Positions 35,686-44,850 of a stretch of DNA of 64,000 bases are shown here, in pieces. The DNA is from Candidatus Omnitrophota bacterium. Lineage in GTDB: Bacteria; Omnitrophota; Gorgyraeia; 2-01-FULL-45-10. Made by a program: the position numbers and the translations under genes. Position 1 is the first letter of the stretch; each line of letters begins with the position of its first letter. The stretch is from assembly GCA_041650805.1 (NCBI GenBank), contig JBAZKM010000009.1, positions 33,261-97,260 of the forward strand, given 5' to 3'. The notes under the pieces are model-generated. The model saw only the letters and a program-made list of their open reading frames with translations. It ran no database searches and was not told where the DNA came from.

Positions 35686-36854
35686 CGCATCGCCCCCTCT
35701 ATTACGGCCGACAGTCTCTCCATATAACCGTCGAGAGAATGGCGGGCGGCCGTCTCCATCGCCTTCTCTCTCAGGGAACCTTTGCCTGAGGCCGAGAGAA
35801 AATAGTCGATGTGCTTCAAAAATTCCTCTTTCCCCCCGGCGATCTTTATGACATCGCCGTAATCTTTAAGGTCCGGCAGTGAAGTCGATACGACCGGCAC
35901 GCCGCATGCTATATACTCATAAAATTTGTTGGGCGAGACCTCATCCATAAAGCTGTTCACTTTGTAAGGGATTATCCCGACGTCCATGCCTTTCAGGAGG
36001 CCCGGGACGGTCTGAGGCTCCCTGTATCCGAGGAATACCGCATTGGGCATACCGTTCAACTTTTTAAAGCTCCTCGCCTTCCCGGTGACCGGTCCTATGA
36101 ATATGAACGACCATTCTCTCCGCGCGTCGACCAGGTACTCCAAAAGGTCCGTATCGTAGAACGCGTCGTCGAAATATCCCACTATCCCGATCCTGGGACG
36201 GCTGTTGTCCGGGAGGAGCGGGCTCCGGCCGGAGGCGCCGGCGCCGTCGGGGGCGGAGTACCTTGCCTCTACCGCCGACGGTAGATAGAACGTCTTTTTA
36301 CCGATCGACTCGAACCTCTTCAGGAGCGAACGCGTCTGAGCCACGACGAGATCGGCCGCCCCGGTCAAGGCGCTCTCCATATCCATAACGGTGCGCCGTC
36401 TCAGTGCATTATTCTTCTCGGCCGGATAATTTGCCGCGCAATGATATACGGTGAAAGATCTGTCCAATCCGTTCACGAAATCTATGGCATAAGGCACGAA
36501 CGCCCAGAGGATGACATCCCTGGCGGAGGCGCCGGCCAGGGCCGTCCTTATATCCGCGGCTATCGTACGCTGGTTAATGACATTTACGGCTCGCGCGTAG
36601 TTATTGAACGGCAAACCCGGCCGCGGGTGATAGATGGTAAGGTTATCGCTCACCTTCTCGAAGACGCCCCGCCCTTTCGAGCTGTAATCTATGTATGAGG
36701 CACCGCGCAGCCAGCAGTGCGCGAACGAGGGCTGATATTCTATGTAGATGACTTTGTTCGTCCTGGCAAAGGCGGTCATCGCCCGCTGCGTTATACCCCA
36801 GTTGCGGCCCCAGTTCGTGCCGGAATAACATACGATCGTCTTGCCGCTAAGCAT
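35682..36854 (-). CDS. Glycosyltransferase, GT4-like
   Basis: 390 residues of GT-B fold. The N-terminus reads IVCYSGTNWGRNWGITQRAM. The donor site is in GIIPYKVNSF followed by SPNKFYEYIACGVPVVSTSL, the E-x7-E-like region of GT4 enzymes. The plan and spacing match the partial protein at 1-1328. The start overlaps the stop of the GT2 gene as TAATG. Confidence 0.85.
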   Translation of the reverse strand: MLSGKTIVCYSGTNWGRNWGITQRAMTAFARTNKVIYIEYQPSFAHCWLRGASYIDYSSKGRGVFEKVSDNLTIYHPRPGLPFNNYARAVNVINQRTIAADIRTALAGASARDVILWAFVPYAIDFVNGLDRSFTVYHCAANYPAEKNNALRRRTVMDMESALTGAADLVVAQTRSLLKRFESIGKKTFYLPSAVEARYSAPDGAGASGRSPLLPDNSRPRIGIVGYFDDAFYDTDLLEYLVDARREWSFIFIGPVTGKARSFKKLNGMPNAVFLGYREPQTVPGLLKGMDVGIIPYKVNSFMDEVSPNKFYEYIACGVPVVSTSLPDLKDYGDVIKIAGGKEEFLKHIDYFLSASGKGSLREKAMETAARHSLDGYMERLSAVIEGAMR

Positions 36855-37867
36855 TATCGTCTATCCTTATGTATTTCCGCATAAAGGTCCGCCAGTTCCT
36901 CCCGTTCGGCCTCCTGGAAGAGGCCGTTAGCCCGGCGCATGGCATGGCCGGAGATGAGGTCCCGGAAAAATAATGCCAGGAGCCCTTTCACCACGAACGT
37001 GAATTCTTCCGTGAAAGGGATACCCGACCTTTTGAACGACATGATGAAGTCGCGCATCCTCCGGCCCCGGCCGTCCTTAAGTTTCGAACGGAATATCATC
37101 TGTTTCTTCAGGTGGTACTTGCGGCATTCCCGGCTCATGAGGTCCTTATTCTTTTCGTATACCATGGCATAGTTATCGAGCGTCCGCTCCGTCCAATCGC
37201 TTATATTGGCGGTATGCCACCTGTAGACACATAAAAATTCGGGCACGACGCCTATCCTGTATATGCGGGCGACACGTATCCAGAAATCCCAGTCGTGGCA
37301 GCTCGAAAGGTCTTCGCTCAGGTATCCGACCTTCCCGAATATCGATGAGCGCACCATCGCGAACGAGAAACTTCCCATAAAATTGTCCCAGAGCATGTCG
37401 TCGAAAGATATCGCCTCCTGTTTCCTCACCTTCACCGTGCGGCCGTCCTTTTTGATGATAAAATAGCATGAGACCGCGGCGATATCCGGGTGCGCCCTGA
37501 AGAAATCGACCTGGGCATTAAGCTTGCCCGGCATCCATTCGTCATCGTCGTCCAGGAAGGCGATGTACTCACCCGACGCCTTTCTTATGCCTGTGTTCCT
37601 GGACGCCGCGCCGCCCCCCGGCTTTTCGTTCCTTATATATACGAGCCCCGGGACCTTCTCCCTTAAGGCCATGACCGACCCTGCGGTATCATCATCCGAT
37701 GCGTCATCGACCACTATGAGCTCTATCTTCTTATAGGTCTGTGCCAGCACGCTCTCTATCGCCCTTTCCAGAAAAGAAGACCTGTTCCTGGTCGGTATGA
37801 TCACCGAGACGAGCGGGGAACCGTTGCCTTTAACTGCGCTGTCCAATTCTCTCTCCTCTGAAGACAT
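36854..37867 (-). CDS. Glycosyltransferase family 2
   Basis: 337 residues. VSVIIPTRNRSSFLERAIES opens the GT-A domain, LIVVDDASDDDT carries the first Asp pair, and IAFLDDDDEW is the DxD metal motif. HDWDFWIRVARI is the usual acceptor-side element. The gene overlaps the upstream AsnB gene by 38 bases. The C-terminal 100 residues have hydrophobic and basic patches consistent with membrane association. Confidence 0.92.
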   Translation of the reverse strand: MSSEERELDSAVKGNGSPLVSVIIPTRNRSSFLERAIESVLAQTYKKIELIVVDDASDDDTAGSVMALREKVPGLVYIRNEKPGGGAASRNTGIRKASGEYIAFLDDDDEWMPGKLNAQVDFFRAHPDIAAVSCYFIIKKDGRTVKVRKQEAISFDDMLWDNFMGSFSFAMVRSSIFGKVGYLSEDLSSCHDWDFWIRVARIYRIGVVPEFLCVYRWHTANISDWTERTLDNYAMVYEKNKDLMSRECRKYHLKKQMIFRSKLKDGRGRRMRDFIMSFKRSGIPFTEEFTFVVKGLLALFFRDLISGHAMRRANGLFQEAEREELADLYAEIHKDRR

Positions 37868-39704
37868 CTTTGTACCACATTTCGAATATTGCCAGGTTGT
37901 AAACGAATTGCCTGTGGCCGGCAGCCTGTCTGCTCTCCCTTACCATCGTCCTTATCTTATCCGCGCGGAAGACCTCTTCCGTCACCTGAGACATATCATC
38001 TTCGAAGACGCCCGCCTCGGACAATATGTTATTGGAAAGCCAGAAGAATACCGGTCCGCCGAACCCCGCCTTCGGCCTGTCGAGGACGCTCTCAGGCAGT
38101 ACGCCGGACAGGGCTTTCCTCATGGACCCCTTCAGCCGTCCGCCCTCCAATTTTAAACGCGAAGGTATCGAGGCCATAAGTTCCACTATCCTGTGGTCCA
38201 GAAGCGGCACCCTGCCCTCCACGGAATGGGCCATCGTCATCTTATCCAGGAGGAAGAGCAGGTCATCGACGAGATACGTCTTCAGGTCAAATCTCATCAA
38301 TCGCTCCGCGCGCGGCATGGAGACGAGCGAATCGAAACGATCCCCCATCGTCCCTTCGAATGCGTCGAGCAGGTCTTCGAACGACGCCTTCTCTCTCAGG
38401 AGACCGTCCATCTGCACGGCGGACATGCTGCCTATGTGCGAGAGATAACCGAGCGACCCTTTCCCGGATCTGAGCGCAGACGACAGGCGCATGGGCCTGT
38501 GTAAAAAAGAGATTGCGGCGTCCCTTATCGGCCTTGCCGTATCTTTCATCGCCTGTCCCGGTCCGCCCGTAAGATACCTGGGGTACCCGCCAAATACCTC
38601 GTCGCCGCCGGTCCCGTTCAGTATGACCTTTACGCCGGCCTCGCGCGCAAGTTCCGAAAGGAGGAACGTCGGTATGGCCGCTGAATCGCCTATAGGCTCA
38701 TCCATGTGCCGGATGACGCGCCCGAGGTTTCTCTTGACCACATCCGGAGTCACGAATAGTTCGGAGTGTCTTGTATCGAAGAGGCGCGCCACCTCTCCGG
38801 CATACGGCCTTTCATCTATATAATGGCCCTCGTACCCGACCGCGAAAGTCCTCAGGGCGTCACGGTCACCGATGCGCGAGATCATCGCCACGACTGTGCT
38901 CGAATCTATACCGCCGCTAAGGAACGTGCCCACGGGGACATCGCTCCTGAGCTGGATCTTTACGGCATCCGAAAGCATGCCGACGATCTTTTCGCCGAGC
39001 CCCTTTTCGTCCACGGCGCCGTCGGGCGGTATATCGCCTATGTCCCAGTAAGACCTCTGGACGGTCTTCCCGTTCCGGCCTATCTTCATATACGTAGCCG
39101 GTTCAAATCTGCGGACACCCTTTATCATGGAGAGCGGGTGCGGCACATAAAGGAGCAGCATATAGAGCAGGTAGCTTGTGCGGTCTATCTCCTTTTCGAA
39201 CGGGAGCGTCATGAGCGACTTAAGCTCGGACGAAAAAGAGAAGAACGCCCCGTTCCTTATATAGTAAAGCGGCTTTATGCCCAGCCGGTCGACCGCGACG
39301 AACAGTTCCTTTTCCCTCGAGTCCCATATCGAGAAGGCGAACATCCCGTTAAGCCGCTCAAGGCACCGCGGGCCCATATCCTCGTAAAGGTGGACTATCG
39401 TCTCGACATCCGTCTTCGTGGTAAATACGTGCCCCTTCGACTTCAGCTCGCTCCTCAGTTCCACGTAGTTATATATCTCGCCGTTACAGACGATCCAGTA
39501 GCGCCTGTCTTCGCTGGCGATCGGCTGGTGGCCGCCTTCGATATCCAGTATAGACAACCTGCGGATAGAGATGCCGGCGCTGCCGTCCAGATGATAGCCT
39601 TCGTCATCGGGTCCCCGGTGTATCATGGCCGCATTCATAGGCGAAAGCTCTTCCCTGATCGCCGGCCTGCCGTCCAGGTGCATTATACCGCTGATCCCGC
39701 ACAT
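37830..39704 (-). CDS. asnB: Asparagine synthase (glutamine-hydrolysing) homologue
   Basis: 624 residues. Cys2 follows the initiator (MCGISGIMHL), with NGEIYNYVEL and TDVETIVHLYE completing the glutaminase domain. The PP-loop is FLSGGIDSSTVV near residue 261, and LLDKMTMAHSVEGRVPLLDH is the conserved synthetase segment. Length and context (next to GT2, GT4, deacetylase and heparinase-like genes) match the AsnB-like amidotransferases of exopolysaccharide loci. It probably amidates a sugar carboxylate rather than making free asparagine. Confidence 0.92.
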   Translation of the reverse strand: MCGISGIMHLDGRPAIREELSPMNAAMIHRGPDDEGYHLDGSAGISIRRLSILDIEGGHQPIASEDRRYWIVCNGEIYNYVELRSELKSKGHVFTTKTDVETIVHLYEDMGPRCLERLNGMFAFSIWDSREKELFVAVDRLGIKPLYYIRNGAFFSFSSELKSLMTLPFEKEIDRTSYLLYMLLLYVPHPLSMIKGVRRFEPATYMKIGRNGKTVQRSYWDIGDIPPDGAVDEKGLGEKIVGMLSDAVKIQLRSDVPVGTFLSGGIDSSTVVAMISRIGDRDALRTFAVGYEGHYIDERPYAGEVARLFDTRHSELFVTPDVVKRNLGRVIRHMDEPIGDSAAIPTFLLSELAREAGVKVILNGTGGDEVFGGYPRYLTGGPGQAMKDTARPIRDAAISFLHRPMRLSSALRSGKGSLGYLSHIGSMSAVQMDGLLREKASFEDLLDAFEGTMGDRFDSLVSMPRAERLMRFDLKTYLVDDLLFLLDKMTMAHSVEGRVPLLDHRIVELMASIPSRLKLEGGRLKGSMRKALSGVLPESVLDRPKAGFGGPVFFWLSNNILSEAGVFEDDMSQVTEEVFRADKIRTMVRESRQAAGHRQFVYNLAIFEMWYKDVFRGERIGQRS

Positions 39705-39706
39705 AT

Positions 39707-41602
39707 CTATTTACCCTCGAAAGTGAGACGATACTCTGCCAGATAAGGCAGAGATGACCTCTCCTCTATCACGACCGTATCTATAGCCTTCCTGGCCCCG
39801 TATCCCGGGAAGTACCAGCCGGCCGGCCCGGGGGCGTCCTTGCCGGAGATCTTTCTTATGCCCCTCTCCTCTGCCGCATCCGACGACCGCATCCGCACTA
39901 TGCCTCTGTCGTCCATGAGCGCAAGATCGAGAGGGGCAGCTCCGGCCGCGCGCCCTGCCGTCTCTATCCCGTCCGCTATATGAAAAAATGTTGTGACGGT
40001 GTGGATGCCCGAACCCCGGACCGAATCCTTTATCACAAGCGCCTTATCGGTGAGACGGAATTCCCTTGAGGCGACGATGGACGGGTCTATCCTGCAGAAC
40101 CCGGTATGTGACATCTTAAGTATATTTTCATCGCCTTCTCTCCTGTATTCGACATCCGACCTGGCGTTCTTGTACCCAGCGGGATATATAGTACGCGGCA
40201 CAGGATACGGCTCAAGACCGTCTACCATATATGTATTGTGCGAAGCGGCGCTCTTCCCGTAAAGGCCGAGCGGCTCATCCTTATAACTGAACCGCCCCGC
40301 ATCCGTAAAGACCTTCCGTCCTTTCCAGTATAATACGAAGGAGAGGAGATCGTTGTGGAGATGGGAAAAGGCGGGCAGGGTCCCGTAAGGACAGACATAG
40401 GACAGGAGGACGATATCCCCGGATCCTATCCTGAACCATCCGCTATCATGAAATATCCTCGCCCCCTCTTCGGGTTCGGCCGACCGTACGGGATGTGCCC
40501 ATTCCGCATCGGCCTGCCACAGCCCGTTCCATCCCGTGGCCAGGTCGGCCTTCTGTACGGCAGGCGCATACATCCTCAATGCGGGCCGGGAAAGGCATAT
40601 CTTCTCGAGCCAGCGCGGCGGGAAGTCGGGCGAGACGTCGCCGATGAGCGGCAGGTCTTCGGATCTTTGCGAATTCTCATCAACGATGAAGAACCACGCT
40701 GCGCGTATCATCGCTTCGGCCGTCGGCCTTAACCGTTCGGCAAACTCATCGTCTCCTGAGCGGCCCGCCGCCCAAAGCACTTCGAGATATGTCCTCAATA
40801 AGAGCACGTGATAGCTCGAAGACCCCTCTCTCAGGAAACCGGACTGCGTTATCATACGCGGCGTCTCTTCGATAAATATGCGCCGGCCCATATCGGCTCC
40901 TTCTCTCCAGCCGGATATCGCGCCGAGGATATAGAGCGCCCTCGCGTCGTTTAAAATATGGTTATTGGTAAGGGTCCCCTTAAATTCCAGGCGGGCCAGG
41001 AGGAAACGGCCCATCTCCATGATATCATCCTCAAGGAGGCCGAGCTCTTCCGGTAAGGCGGGAGGCAAACCGCGCTGGCTATACAGGAACAAGATGCAGT
41101 TCACTATGCGCTCGGCCACGGAATAACTCTCCCACGCAGGGCTCTCTTTGCGATGGCCCATCTTAAGGGACCAGTCTCTCATGACTTCCACGCCGAAGGT
41201 CTTCATGCCTGAGGACGGCTTTTCCGCTCCGAGCATAAGGAGCCATCCCCACCTGTTCAGGGCGAAAGTATCTTCCTCGTCGTCGAAACGTTCCGACCAG
41301 TCGGGGACACCTCCGTAAAAGGCGGTGTGTGTGGCAAGCTCGGCCGGGACAGGAAATGCGAACGGCGTTTCAGCCGTCCCCGGCTGACACAGGCCCGGCT
41401 GAGAGGCGAAGATGCTCAAGAAGCCTTTATCATAAGATATGCCGCGCCCACCTTCTGGGACCTTTATATATATGGCCCCATCACCCTTCGTCTCCCGAAA
41501 TACCTTATGGCATACGGTCCCGATCAGATGGGAAGCGGCGCCCGCAAAAAAGGCGGGCGATGCCAGGTGCTTCACGAAATTACGGTCTTCTAAAGATATC
41601 AT
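39707..41602 (-). CDS. Heparinase II/III-family protein
   Basis: 631 residues: an alpha-helical toroid domain to about residue 330, then a beta-rich domain. The family signature is visible as SHLHNDLLSFVLYW, GRKVFTDAGRFSY and AASHNTYMVDG, giving the catalytic His/Tyr region. Members are uronic-acid polysaccharide lyases, and relatives inside biosynthetic loci may trim or proofread the polymer. No signal peptide is evident, which is common for the biosynthetic-locus members. AAGGAAGGG precedes the ATG. Confidence 0.87.
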   Translation of the reverse strand: MISLEDRNFVKHLASPAFFAGAASHLIGTVCHKVFRETKGDGAIYIKVPEGGRGISYDKGFLSIFASQPGLCQPGTAETPFAFPVPAELATHTAFYGGVPDWSERFDDEEDTFALNRWGWLLMLGAEKPSSGMKTFGVEVMRDWSLKMGHRKESPAWESYSVAERIVNCILFLYSQRGLPPALPEELGLLEDDIMEMGRFLLARLEFKGTLTNNHILNDARALYILGAISGWREGADMGRRIFIEETPRMITQSGFLREGSSSYHVLLLRTYLEVLWAAGRSGDDEFAERLRPTAEAMIRAAWFFIVDENSQRSEDLPLIGDVSPDFPPRWLEKICLSRPALRMYAPAVQKADLATGWNGLWQADAEWAHPVRSAEPEEGARIFHDSGWFRIGSGDIVLLSYVCPYGTLPAFSHLHNDLLSFVLYWKGRKVFTDAGRFSYKDEPLGLYGKSAASHNTYMVDGLEPYPVPRTIYPAGYKNARSDVEYRREGDENILKMSHTGFCRIDPSIVASREFRLTDKALVIKDSVRGSGIHTVTTFFHIADGIETAGRAAGAAPLDLALMDDRGIVRMRSSDAAEERGIRKISGKDAPGPAGWYFPGYGARKAIDTVVIEERSSLPYLAEYRLTFEGK

Positions 41603-41613
41603 TCTTCCCTTCC

Positions 41614-42246
41614 TTAAAGATACGCCTCTATATCGGACAGGTCGTTGAACTTCTTCTCTACATCCGCGGAAGAGAGGGGATCATCGCTCCCCACGATCCG
41701 CGCGGCGAACGGGACAGACGCCTTCTTTGCCGCCTCATAATCATTTATGGAATCCCCCAGAAATATCGTCTCTTCCGGACTGAACCCGTTATCCGCCAGT
41801 ATCTTCCTGAGGAGTTCTGCCTTGCTCCTGGGCGCGCCATATATGCCCCTGAAATATTTCTCCATACCCCGCAGTTTTATTATATCCACCAGCTCCGTCT
41901 CGGGCGTCCCGGACACTATATAAAAGTGATATTTTGTGAAATTCCTGCCGATGAAATCTTCTGCCCCGCGCACGAAAGGCGCCGAGGCCACCTTCTCCTT
42001 GACAAGCCGGGCAAAGTCGTCGCACAACCTGTCGAAGAGCTCCTTCGGGAGCGGCTTCCTCAGTATATGCTCATAGATGTACCTGAACTTGTTGAACCTC
42101 GATATACCCCCGTTATCGGCATGGTATTTCACTATCTCATCCACCTTATCGGGGAAGATGTTGAAGAGCTCGCGGAATGCATCGGTCTTTATATCGACGG
42201 ATTCGACGATCACCCCGTCAAAATCAAATATGACAGCTTTTATCAT
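41614..42246 (-). CDS. HAD-superfamily phosphatase
   Basis: 210 residues. FDFDGVIVES provides the nucleophile Asp and the acid Asp, YIVSGTPETEL holds motif II, and IFLGDSINDYEAAKKA is motif IV. A helical cap occupies residues 20-85. It should hydrolyse a phosphomonoester, probably a sugar phosphate intermediate of the cluster. The start lies 22 bases inside the end of the cyclase gene. Confidence 0.88.
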   Translation of the reverse strand: MIKAVIFDFDGVIVESVDIKTDAFRELFNIFPDKVDEIVKYHADNGGISRFNKFRYIYEHILRKPLPKELFDRLCDDFARLVKEKVASAPFVRGAEDFIGRNFTKYHFYIVSGTPETELVDIIKLRGMEKYFRGIYGAPRSKAELLRKILADNGFSPEETIFLGDSINDYEAAKKASVPFAARIVGSDDPLSSADVEKKFNDLSDIEAYL

Positions 42247-42826
42247 AAGCCAGTACGGCGCGGACCGGCGCGCCGTCTCCGTCCTTTATCTTAAGCGGCA
42301 GACATATGAGCGTATAGCGGCCCGGTCTCGCTTTCGCCAGTGTCAGCCCTTCTACCACTATGACGCCGCGGCCCAGCAGCATGCGATGCGCCGGGTGGCG
42401 TTTATCGGCCGATTCGTCTATGGACATCCCCTCGGTGCCGACGATACGTATCCCGTATTTCAATAATCTCCCCGCCTCTTCCGCCGTAAGGCCCGACCTC
42501 TTCCCGTCGCTCTTCAGGAGCAGGCCGCGCACTCCGTCATCCGACATCCTCTTCAAAAATCTTTCGTCACCCGATCTGCCTATGGGGGCCACGGCAACGC
42601 GGCATATGAAGTCGCCTATGCTTATATCGTCGAGCGCTTGTCCTTCGTCGAATATATGGCGCGGCACATCCACATGTGTGCCGGCGTGGCTGGAGAGCGT
42701 CAGCTTACGGAGATTACAGCTGTTCCCCCTCCTGATCGATTTGAACTCGGTTATCTCCACTTCGGGATCGGACGGATATTTATCCATGCCCGCCTCGATC
42801 GTCCTCGTTATATCTATATATCGCAT
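42224..42826 (-). CDS. Cyclase-family metal hydrolase (kynurenine formamidase-like)
   Basis: 200 residues from the ATG at 42826. The metal-binding signature SSHAGTHVDVPRHI (HxGTHxDxPxH) is intact near residue 55. Relatives hydrolyse formamides or cyclise carboxylic products. In a locus with two formyltransferase-type genes a deformylase role is thinkable, but I have no direct evidence for it. It sits between a methyltransferase and a HAD phosphatase gene. Confidence 0.82.
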   Translation of the reverse strand: MRYIDITRTIEAGMDKYPSDPEVEITEFKSIRRGNSCNLRKLTLSSHAGTHVDVPRHIFDEGQALDDISIGDFICRVAVAPIGRSGDERFLKRMSDDGVRGLLLKSDGKRSGLTAEEAGRLLKYGIRIVGTEGMSIDESADKRHPAHRMLLGRGVIVVEGLTLAKARPGRYTLICLPLKIKDGDGAPVRAVLAYDKSCHI

Positions 42827-42846
42827 CTTATCCCCTTCGCCCTCTC

Positions 42847-43917
42847 CTATGACGCTTTCGCGGCAACCACATTCCACGAAAATCCGATATAACGGCCCAG
42901 CGCAAGCTCGGGTCCCGTCTCGGCGTAAAACGGAGCGCCGTATACGATGACCCCGCCCTCGTAGGGCTTCTCCCCGGAAAGCCTCCTTATGGCAGACCGG
43001 AGATATCCTCCGCCCGGTATATGCGCTAAAGCAAAGCCGCTCTTCCTGAGCGATATTATGCGAAACTTGCCGAAGAGCGCCTCGAGCTCTCTCTTCGAAT
43101 ATACCCTTGTGATCGGGTTCCTGGCGCCCGTACCCGGCCTGCCTTCCGTGATATATCCCAGCCGCTCGGGCTCGGGCATCCTGAATATGCTGCCGTTGAT
43201 CAGGGTCTTCGGCAGGAGGTTCATCCAGTAAAGCAGGGAGTCCCTACAATAGAGCATTATCACCGCTTTCCCGCCGGGCTTCAGCACCCTGTAGACCTCG
43301 GAGACGCATCCTGCGGTATCCTCGGAATGGTGGAGTACGCCATTCGAGTATACGATATCGAAAGAGTCGTCGCGGAAAGGAAGGTTTTCGGCATCTGCAA
43401 GGACCGAGAACCCGGTACCCTCTTTCACCAGGGCCAGTTTCTTCCCGGTCGACAGCACCCTCTCTTCCGTTATATCGATCGCCGTAACGTTCGCGCCGCG
43501 CTTCTTGAAGAGCGCCGAATGTGCGCCGGGGCCGGAACCTATCTCAAGTATATCGGCGCCGGCAAGGCCCTCCGGGGCCATCTCTGTCACGGCGCAATGT
43601 TTCCTGTAGACGAACATCTTTGTCAATTCGGCCAGGTGCTTCTCCAGGATGTCGGCGGTCAATACCTCATCGAGACCGGAATACCACTCCCTGCAGGTAT
43701 CTCCCCAGAATCTCTGTATCCTGCCTTTAGGCCCGGATACCTCCGTCGTCCCCAATAGACCATAATACCCTTTATCCGGCGCGAAATCTTTACCGCATGC
43801 GCGGCAATGCAGCGGACGGACTGCCTCCGTACCGCCGGCAATATCGAGCGCGCCGGCCTTGCATGCCGGGCACCGGAGTAACTTAAGGCGCGATAAGAGA
43901 GTTTTGTTATCCGTCAT
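42847..43917 (-). CDS. SAM-dependent methyltransferase with N-terminal zinc-ribbon-like segment
   Basis: 356 residues. The first 45 contain two CxxC pairs (CPAC, CRAC), as in Trm112-like zinc ribbons fused to methyltransferases. Motif I is ILEIGSGPGAHSALF near residue 120, SAM is bound by VTAIDITEER, and FDIVYSNGVLHHSED is motif IV. The C-terminal 120 residues are a variable acceptor region. It shares an ATGA overlap with the dehydrogenase gene. Confidence 0.83.
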   Translation of the reverse strand: MTDNKTLLSRLKLLRCPACKAGALDIAGGTEAVRPLHCRACGKDFAPDKGYYGLLGTTEVSGPKGRIQRFWGDTCREWYSGLDEVLTADILEKHLAELTKMFVYRKHCAVTEMAPEGLAGADILEIGSGPGAHSALFKKRGANVTAIDITEERVLSTGKKLALVKEGTGFSVLADAENLPFRDDSFDIVYSNGVLHHSEDTAGCVSEVYRVLKPGGKAVIMLYCRDSLLYWMNLLPKTLINGSIFRMPEPERLGYITEGRPGTGARNPITRVYSKRELEALFGKFRIISLRKSGFALAHIPGGGYLRSAIRRLSGEKPYEGGVIVYGAPFYAETGPELALGRYIGFSWNVVAAKAS

Positions 43918-44837
43918 CTACCGCCGAGCCCTTTTATCAGGTTATTTGCCGCTTCGAGTTCCATAGAGACCCTCGATTCCCTAGCGTATGACCCTATGTG
44001 CGGGGTAAGCACTACATTATCCAGCTCCTTCAACGGCCCGCTGTAAGGCTCCTTCTCAAAGACATCGACCGCGGCGCCTGAAAGCCGCCCGCTCTTCAAT
44101 GCCCCGTAAAGCGCCTCTTCGTCCACTATGCCCCCGCGGGAGGCGTTGATCAGCACGGCGCCTTCTTTCATCAGGGAGAGCTCTTTTGAAGAAAAGACAT
44201 GATGGTTATCCTTTGTATACGGTATATGCAGTGTGACGATATCCGATCCTTTAAGTAGTTCCTCCAGCCGGACGCCTGAAAGGCCTTTCGCCTTTTCTGC
44301 GGCCTTGAGCGGATCATAAAAGACGACTTCGGCGCCCAGGGCGCGCAATATCTCCGCCACCCTCCGGCCTATCCTGCCGAATCCGACGATGCCGGCCTTC
44401 TTCCCGTTTATCAGGCCCCCCATCCGCTTATTCCACACGCCATTTCTTATATCACGGTCCGAGCGCGCTATATGACGGGCGAGCGAAAAGATCAGGCCGA
44501 CGGTGAGCTCGGCGACCGCCTCTGTGGGGCCGTCGGGCGTATTGAAGACCTTTATCCCCATCTTCCCGGCGGCATCCAGGTCCACGTTATCCGTACCCGC
44601 GCCGCACCGCGATATCACCTTCAGGCCGGACAGGGCCGCGAGCGTCCGGCTGTCATACGGTTCTGTACCGGCGATTATGCCGGCGCAGCCTGCGCACAAC
44701 TCCGGTATCTCCCCCTTTGCGAGAGTGCGGCGATGAGCGTTACTTACGATATCCAGGCCTCTCTTCTTCAGCGTATCCATAGGACGCGTATCGTATTCGG
44801 CGAACGAGGTCAAAGTTATGGCTATTCTTTCCTTCAT
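43914..44837 (-). CDS. D-isomer-specific 2-hydroxyacid dehydrogenase (phosphoglycerate dehydrogenase-like)
   Basis: 307 residues, the short form without a regulatory ACT domain. VGFGRIGRRVAEIL binds NAD(H), NASRGGIVDEEAL provides the catalytic Arg, and LTPHIGSYARES the catalytic His. It interconverts a 2-hydroxy acid and a 2-keto acid. A strong GGAGGAG precedes the start. Beside a HAD phosphatase it could form a short hydroxy-acid route feeding a glycan decoration; serine synthesis is the other option. Confidence 0.88.
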   Translation of the reverse strand: MKERIAITLTSFAEYDTRPMDTLKKRGLDIVSNAHRRTLAKGEIPELCAGCAGIIAGTEPYDSRTLAALSGLKVISRCGAGTDNVDLDAAGKMGIKVFNTPDGPTEAVAELTVGLIFSLARHIARSDRDIRNGVWNKRMGGLINGKKAGIVGFGRIGRRVAEILRALGAEVVFYDPLKAAEKAKGLSGVRLEELLKGSDIVTLHIPYTKDNHHVFSSKELSLMKEGAVLINASRGGIVDEEALYGALKSGRLSGAAVDVFEKEPYSGPLKELDNVVLTPHIGSYARESRVSMELEAANNLIKGLGGR

Positions 44838-44850
44838 ATCCGGCTCCTCC

